Source: Clostridium sp. (lineage in GTDB: Bacteria > Bacillota > Clostridia > Clostridiales > Clostridiaceae). From it: DNA of 18,031 bases. Below, one piece after another: positions 15,030 to 18,031 of this stretch. Position 1 is the stretch's first letter. Every line of letters starts with the position of its first letter. Under the pieces are notes generated by a model, which did not search any database, was not told where the DNA came from, and saw nothing but the letters and a program-made list of their open reading frames with translations. The stretch covers positions 1 through 18,031 of the forward strand of contig JAHAIU010000042.1 of assembly GCA_018372555.1 (NCBI GenBank), in the 5' to 3' direction. A program made the position numbers and the translations under genes.

Positions 15030-16331
15030 ATGAAAAAAGTCAAAATTGCTTTGTTGGGGCTAGGCAATGTAGGACGAGGTGTTTGGATGATATTAAATTC
15101 AAACAAAGAAGAAATTATGAAAAGGTCAGGCTATGAAGTAGAAGTAGCCAAGATATTAGTAAGGGATATTAGTAAAGCTAGAGGAGTTGAAGTTCCTTTA
15201 GGATTATTGACTACAGATTTCAATGATATTATAAATGATGATGAAATTAAAATTGTAGTAGAGGTAATGGGAGGAATTGAACCTGCTAGAGAATATATGC
15301 TTGCTGCTATGGATAAGAAAAAACATATAGTAACAGCAAATAAAATGCTACTTGCCACTGGTGGAGATGAGCTTTTTGAAAAGGCTGATAAGGAAGGCGT
15401 AATGTTTAATTATGAAGCCAGTGTTGCTGGTGGAATTCCAATAATAAATGGTATAAATGAGAGTTTAACAGCTAATAAAGTTGAAAGATTATATGGTATA
15501 GTTAATGGAACTACTAATTATATTTTAACTAAGATGTCTTTTGATGGTTTAGATTTTGATGACGCCTTAAAAGAAGCTCAAGAAAAAGGATATGCAGAAG
15601 TAGATCCAACTTCAGATATTGAAGGTTTTGATTCTCAATATAAACTTGCAATATTATCATCTTTAGCCTTTGGAACAAAGATAAAAATCGAAGATGTTTA
15701 TAGAGAAGGTATAACTAAAATAGAATCTGTAGATATACAATATGCTAAGGAGTTTAAAAAGGTTATTAAGCTTTTAGTAATAGTAAAAGATAATGAGGGT
15801 AGATTAGAACTAAGGGTTCATCCTACTATGATACCTGAAAATCATCCTTTAGCTAATGTGTATGATTCCTTTAATGCAGTATTAATTAAAGGAAATGCAG
15901 TAGGAGACTTAATGTTCTATGGTAGAGGAGCTGGCGATTTACCTACTGGTAGTGCAGTTGTTTCGGATGTAGTATCAATTTTAAGAAGTAATATTGAAAA
16001 TGAAAATCTAAATCCTGTAGTTAAGAATAATTTATGGGTAAAAGAAATTAGTGATATTAGTGAAATAGATAGCAAATACTATATGAGATTAACAGTTGAA
16101 GATAGACCTGGAGTTCTTGGCGAGATTTCTTCAGTAGTTGGTGCTAATAATGTTAGCTTAAGATCCGTAATACAAAAAGGATTAGATATAGGGAATGAAA
16201 ACAAAGTTACTATAGTACTAGTAACTCATATGACTAAGGAAGGTAATATTAAATCAGCCATAGAAGAACTATATAAATTAGATGCTGTTTATAAGATAAA
16301 TAACTTTATTAGAATGGAAGACTTCAATTAG
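15030..16331 (+). CDS. hom: Homoserine dehydrogenase
   Basis: A 433-aa cytoplasmic NAD(P)-dependent enzyme that reduces aspartate semialdehyde to homoserine, the branch to threonine and methionine. The Rossmann loop is GLGNVGRG (10-17). The active-site segment TANK (102-105), NGTTNY (159-164) and EVDPTSDIEGFDSQYK with the conserved Asp/Lys (about 190-205) are all present. A C-terminal ACT domain (about 350-430, RLTVEDRPGVLGEISSVVG) predicts feedback control by threonine. AAGGGGGAAG is the ribosome binding site. It stands alone here; no aspartokinase, thrB or thrC gene is next to it, and no T-box is visible upstream. Confidence 0.96.
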   Translation: MKKVKIALLGLGNVGRGVWMILNSNKEEIMKRSGYEVEVAKILVRDISKARGVEVPLGLLTTDFNDIINDDEIKIVVEVMGGIEPAREYMLAAMDKKKHIVTANKMLLATGGDELFEKADKEGVMFNYEASVAGGIPIINGINESLTANKVERLYGIVNGTTNYILTKMSFDGLDFDDALKEAQEKGYAEVDPTSDIEGFDSQYKLAILSSLAFGTKIKIEDVYREGITKIESVDIQYAKEFKKVIKLLVIVKDNEGRLELRVHPTMIPENHPLANVYDSFNAVLIKGNAVGDLMFYGRGAGDLPTGSAVVSDVVSILRSNIENENLNPVVKNNLWVKEISDISEIDSKYYMRLTVEDRPGVLGEISSVVGANNVSLRSVIQKGLDIGNENKVTIVLVTHMTKEGNIKSAIEELYKLDAVYKINNFIRMEDFN

Positions 16332-16371
16332 GAATAAAATAATTAAAAAATAAAAAAATAGATAATTATTG

Positions 16372-16398
16372 AAAAACTCAGCTTTGCTGGGTTTTTTA
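16372..16398 (+). terminator. Terminator of hom
   Basis: AAAAACTCAGC pairs with GCTGGGTTTTT (one G-U pair) around a TTT loop, with a T run at the end. It lies 40 bases past the hom stop. Confidence 0.88.
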
Positions 16399-16498
16399 TT
16401 TAAGAGGATAGCTTAATTAAAAAAGGATAATTTACATTGAATATTGTATATAGATATTTAAAGGAATATAATAAGAGAAAAAATATAGGAGAATAAAT

Positions 16499-16810
16499 AT
16501 GATTAAATCAATAAATAGTATGCAAGCTGAAAGGCTTATAAAAGATAAAAAAGACTTAGTAATTTTAGATGTAAGAAGATTTAATGAATATAAGGATGGT
16601 AGATTATTTAATTCAATTAATATTCCAGTTGAAGAGCTGGAGTGGGAAGTATCTGAAATAGAAGATTACAAAGAAAAGCCTATTTTAGTCTATTGTAAGG
16701 TAGGAGTAAGAAGTAGTGTTGCATGTAACTTTTTAGAAGAGGAAGGCTTTAAAGAGTTATATAATCTTAGAGGTGGAATATTAGATTTTTCTGGAGAAAT
16801 CGAAATTTAA
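16499..16810 (+). CDS. Single-domain rhodanese-like protein
   Basis: A 103-aa sulfurtransferase-type domain covering the whole protein. LVILDVRRFNEYKDGRL is the N-terminal rhodanese motif and VYCKVGVRS carries the active-site loop C-K-V-G-V-R, with the catalytic cysteine at about residue 65. Such proteins carry sulfur as a persulfide; the partner is unknown. AGGAG (16487-16491) is 7 bases before the ATG. It stands alone between the hom terminator and the infC promoter, with no clear terminator of its own. Confidence 0.92.
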   Translation: MIKSINSMQAERLIKDKKDLVILDVRRFNEYKDGRLFNSINIPVEELEWEVSEIEDYKEKPILVYCKVGVRSSVACNFLEEEGFKELYNLRGGILDFSGEIEI

Positions 16811-16828
16811 AGTAATATAATATTCAAA

Positions 16829-16848
16829 ATGTAGATTATTTATTGAAA
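16829..16848. repeat. 20-base sequence shared with 3213-3232
   Basis: ATGTAGATTATTTATTGAAA occurs identically at 3213-3232 and here, both times in AT-rich intergenic DNA upstream of a plus-strand gene. It contains TTGAAA, a possible -35, but neither copy has a convincing -10 at 17 bases. Confidence 0.55.
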
Positions 16849-16911
16849 CATATATATAAATAAATTGAATAAATAGTTTTATTATTGTATAAAATAAATA
16901 TTGTAAAATAA

Positions 16912-16940
16912 TTGACACAAATAAAAAATAGTGATAAAAT
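16912..16940 (+). promoter_or_regulatory. Promoter of the infC-rpmI-rplT operon
   Basis: A perfect TTGACA (16912-16917), a 17-base spacer and TAAAAT (16935-16940). The start near 16947 leaves an untranslated leader of about 165 bases before infC. Confidence 0.85.
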
Positions 16941-16946
16941 ACATTG

Positions 16947-17098
16947 TATGTAAAGTAGAAACAGCCGTTTCTCACCTTACGGCTATGCTTAGTAGGGTAA
17001 TTAGTTTTAATAATATCTAGTTTATGTAACTAGGTTTTTATAATGACTAGAGGGCGGCATTAGTCCTCTATTTTTGTTGTGTATTTATTTAAAATTTT
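16947..17098 (+). promoter_or_regulatory. L20-type leader RNA of the infC operon
   Basis: The leader begins with AGAAAC (16957-16962) / GTTTCT (16967-16972), closing an AGCC loop. That loop can pair with GGCT (16981-16984), extendable to AGCCGT/ACGGCT, which gives a pseudoknot or an alternative stem. A second hairpin CTAGTT/AACTAG (17017-17033) and then an attenuator follow. In Firmicutes, L20 is known to bind the infC leader and repress its own operon. The TTCTCACCTTACGG segment looks like the conserved part, but the Rfam match is from memory. Confidence 0.7.
17045..17075 (+). terminator. Attenuator terminator in the infC leader
   Basis: TAGAGG (17048-17053) pairs with CCTCTA (17065-17070), followed by five T residues. 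GACTA/TAGTC can form a competing inner pairing. It lies between the promoter and infC, so it can act only as a regulated early terminator, the known mode of L20 control in Bacillus. Confidence 0.75.
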
Positions 17099-17112
17099 GG
17101 AGGTGACTTGAT

Positions 17113-17625
17113 ATAAGTAAGGATTTTACTTGTAATGAAGCGATTAGAGTTAGAGAAGTTAGAGTAATTGGGGATGATGGTTCACAATTAGGAATACTTC
17201 AAACAAAGGAAGCTCAAAAAATAGCATATGAGAAGGAATTAGATTTAGTTATGATTTCTCCTAATGCAAATCCACCAGTATGTAAGATAATGGATTTAGG
17301 AAAATATATTTATGAGCAAGCTAAAAAAGAAAAAGAAGCAAAGAAAAAGCAAAAAGTTACTACATTAAAAGAAATTAGATGTAGTTTAACTATTGAAGAA
17401 AATGATATTGCTATAAAAGCAAAAAATGCTAGAAAGTTTTTATTAGACGGTGATAAAGTTAAAATCACTGTTAGATTTAAAGGTAGAGAAGCAACATTAG
17501 GACATATTGGACAAAAGATATTACAAAATTTTGTTTCAAAGTTAGAAGATGTTTGTGTAGTAGAAAAACCAGCAAAGCATGAAGGAAGAAACATGACAAT
17601 GGTTGTAGGTCCTAAAAAAGCATAA
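17113..17625 (+). CDS. infC: Translation initiation factor IF-3 with an AUA start codon
   Basis: IF-3 binds the 30S subunit, keeps the subunits apart and checks start codons. The full protein is 170 aa. The N-terminal domain begins with conserved NEAIRVREVRVIGDDGSQLG; a Lys-rich linker (about 71-82) and the C-terminal domain (IRCSLTIEENDIAIKAKNAR, VKITVRFKGRE) follow. The in-frame region between the stop at 17104-17106 and the conserved NEAIR has no ATG, GTG or TTG. The only codon at the right distance from GGAGG (17099-17103, 9 bases) is ATA at 17113. The first ATG (17251, residue 47) would remove most of the N-terminal domain. Non-AUG infC starts (AUU) are known in E. coli and Bacillus, where IF-3 represses itself through them; AUA would work alike. 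A TTG at 17108 is out of frame and stops after two codons. Confidence 0.9.
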   Translation: MSKDFTCNEAIRVREVRVIGDDGSQLGILQTKEAQKIAYEKELDLVMISPNANPPVCKIMDLGKYIYEQAKKEKEAKKKQKVTTLKEIRCSLTIEENDIAIKAKNARKFLLDGDKVKITVRFKGREATLGHIGQKILQNFVSKLEDVCVVEKPAKHEGRNMTMVVGPKKA

Positions 17626-17647
17626 CTTTAGAGAGGAGATTAAAATC

Positions 17648-17845
17648 ATGCCAAAAATGAAAACTCACAGAGGTGCAGCAAAGAGATTTAAAAAGACTGG
17701 AACTGGAAAATTAAAGAGAGCTAAAGCTTTTAAGAGCCATATATTAACTAAGAAAAGTTCAAAGAGAAAGAGAAACTTAAGAAAAACTGCTTATGTTTCA
17801 ACTACTCAAGAAAAAGCAATGAAGAAATTATTACCATATTTATAG
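17648..17845 (+). CDS. rpmI: Ribosomal protein bL35
   Basis: A 65-aa basic protein of the large subunit, of full family length. MPKMKTHRGAAKRFKKTGTG at the start and KKLLPY at the end are diagnostic. GAGAGGAG lies about 9 bases before the ATG. It follows infC by 22 bases and precedes rplT by 12, the standard order in bacteria. Confidence 0.97.
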   Translation: MPKMKTHRGAAKRFKKTGTGKLKRAKAFKSHILTKKSSKRKRNLRKTAYVSTTQEKAMKKLLPYL

Positions 17846-17857
17846 GAGGTTTGAAAC

Positions 17858-18031
17858 ATGGCAAGAGTTAAAAGAGCGGTAAATTCACGTAAAAATCATA
17901 AAAAAGTATTAAAGCTTGCAAAAGGTTACTACGGTGGAAAGAGCAGATTATTCAAAACTGCTAACGAATCAGTAATAAGAGCTTTAAGAAATGCTTATGT
18001 TGGAAGAAGATTAAAGAAGAGAGATTTTAGA
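17858..18031 (+). CDS. rplT: Ribosomal protein bL20, 5' part (cut by window end)
   Basis: The first 58 codons of a protein usually about 119 aa long. MARVKRAVNSRKNHKKVLKL, then KGYYGGKSRLFKTANE and YVGRRLKKRDFR are characteristic of bL20, which binds 23S rRNA early in assembly and also represses this operon by binding its leader. AGGAGG (about 17844-17849) overlaps the rpmI stop. The frame is open to the edge. Confidence 0.97.
   Translation, partial: MARVKRAVNSRKNHKKVLKLAKGYYGGKSRLFKTANESVIRALRNAYVGRRLKKRDFR

Noticed and set aside
16781..16975. 64-aa minus-strand open frame
   Set aside because: It lies in AT-rich intergenic DNA, is rich in Tyr/Phe/Ile as expected for chance translation of such DNA, lacks a ribosome binding site and overlaps the infC promoter and leader.
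17108..17116. TTG as the infC start codon
   Set aside because: It is out of frame with IF-3 and meets a stop after two codons.

Overview
The window is AT-rich chromosomal DNA of a low-GC Gram-positive bacterium, most likely a Clostridium sensu stricto species. The support is a tRNA-Leu-type T-box leader in front of leuS, AGGAGG-type ribosome binding sites everywhere, frequent TTG starts, a clostridial DUF5685/J-domain gene pair, and an infC-rpmI-rplT operon with an L20-type leader. The content is mostly core genome. I see no insertion sequence, phage gene, CRISPR array, tRNA or rRNA.

Layout. (1) 1-2715, minus strand: leuS, closed by a hairpin at 1-34 and controlled by a T-box leader. (2) 2740-3286: an AT-rich gap holding nested inverted repeats that may form a structured leader. 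(3) 3287-6029, plus strand: a CoA-binding-fold protein and a YccF protein; then an extended -10 promoter, a MATE efflux protein, a 79-aa hypothetical protein and a 55-aa membrane/coiled-coil protein. A long two-way hairpin (6054-6122) closes this block. (4) 6135-8228, minus strand: a tight operon of a DUF5685 protein, a J-domain protein with a cysteine-rich tail, and a small polytopic membrane protein. (5) 8283-9282, plus strand: a membrane-anchored polysaccharide deacetylase transcribed divergently from that operon. (6) 9283-9993: an AT-rich gap with no gene that I can see. (7) 9994-14887: a nucleoside ABC transporter operon (binding lipoprotein, double ATPase, two permeases) with an internal terminator after the lipoprotein gene. 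(8) 15030-16396: homoserine dehydrogenase. (9) 16499-16810: a single-domain rhodanese. (10) 16912-18031: a leader RNA, infC, rpmI and the start of rplT, cut by the window edge.

How the parts work together. Leucine supply is sensed at leuS through uncharged tRNA-Leu. The transporter operon probably salvages purine nucleosides, and its internal terminator should give more binding protein than membrane complex. The infC operon appears doubly controlled: by a structured leader that ends in an attenuator, and by a non-standard AUA start codon for IF3. The DUF5685/J-protein/membrane-protein operon is the least understood part and the best candidate for an undescribed system. I give structural hints for it but no function.
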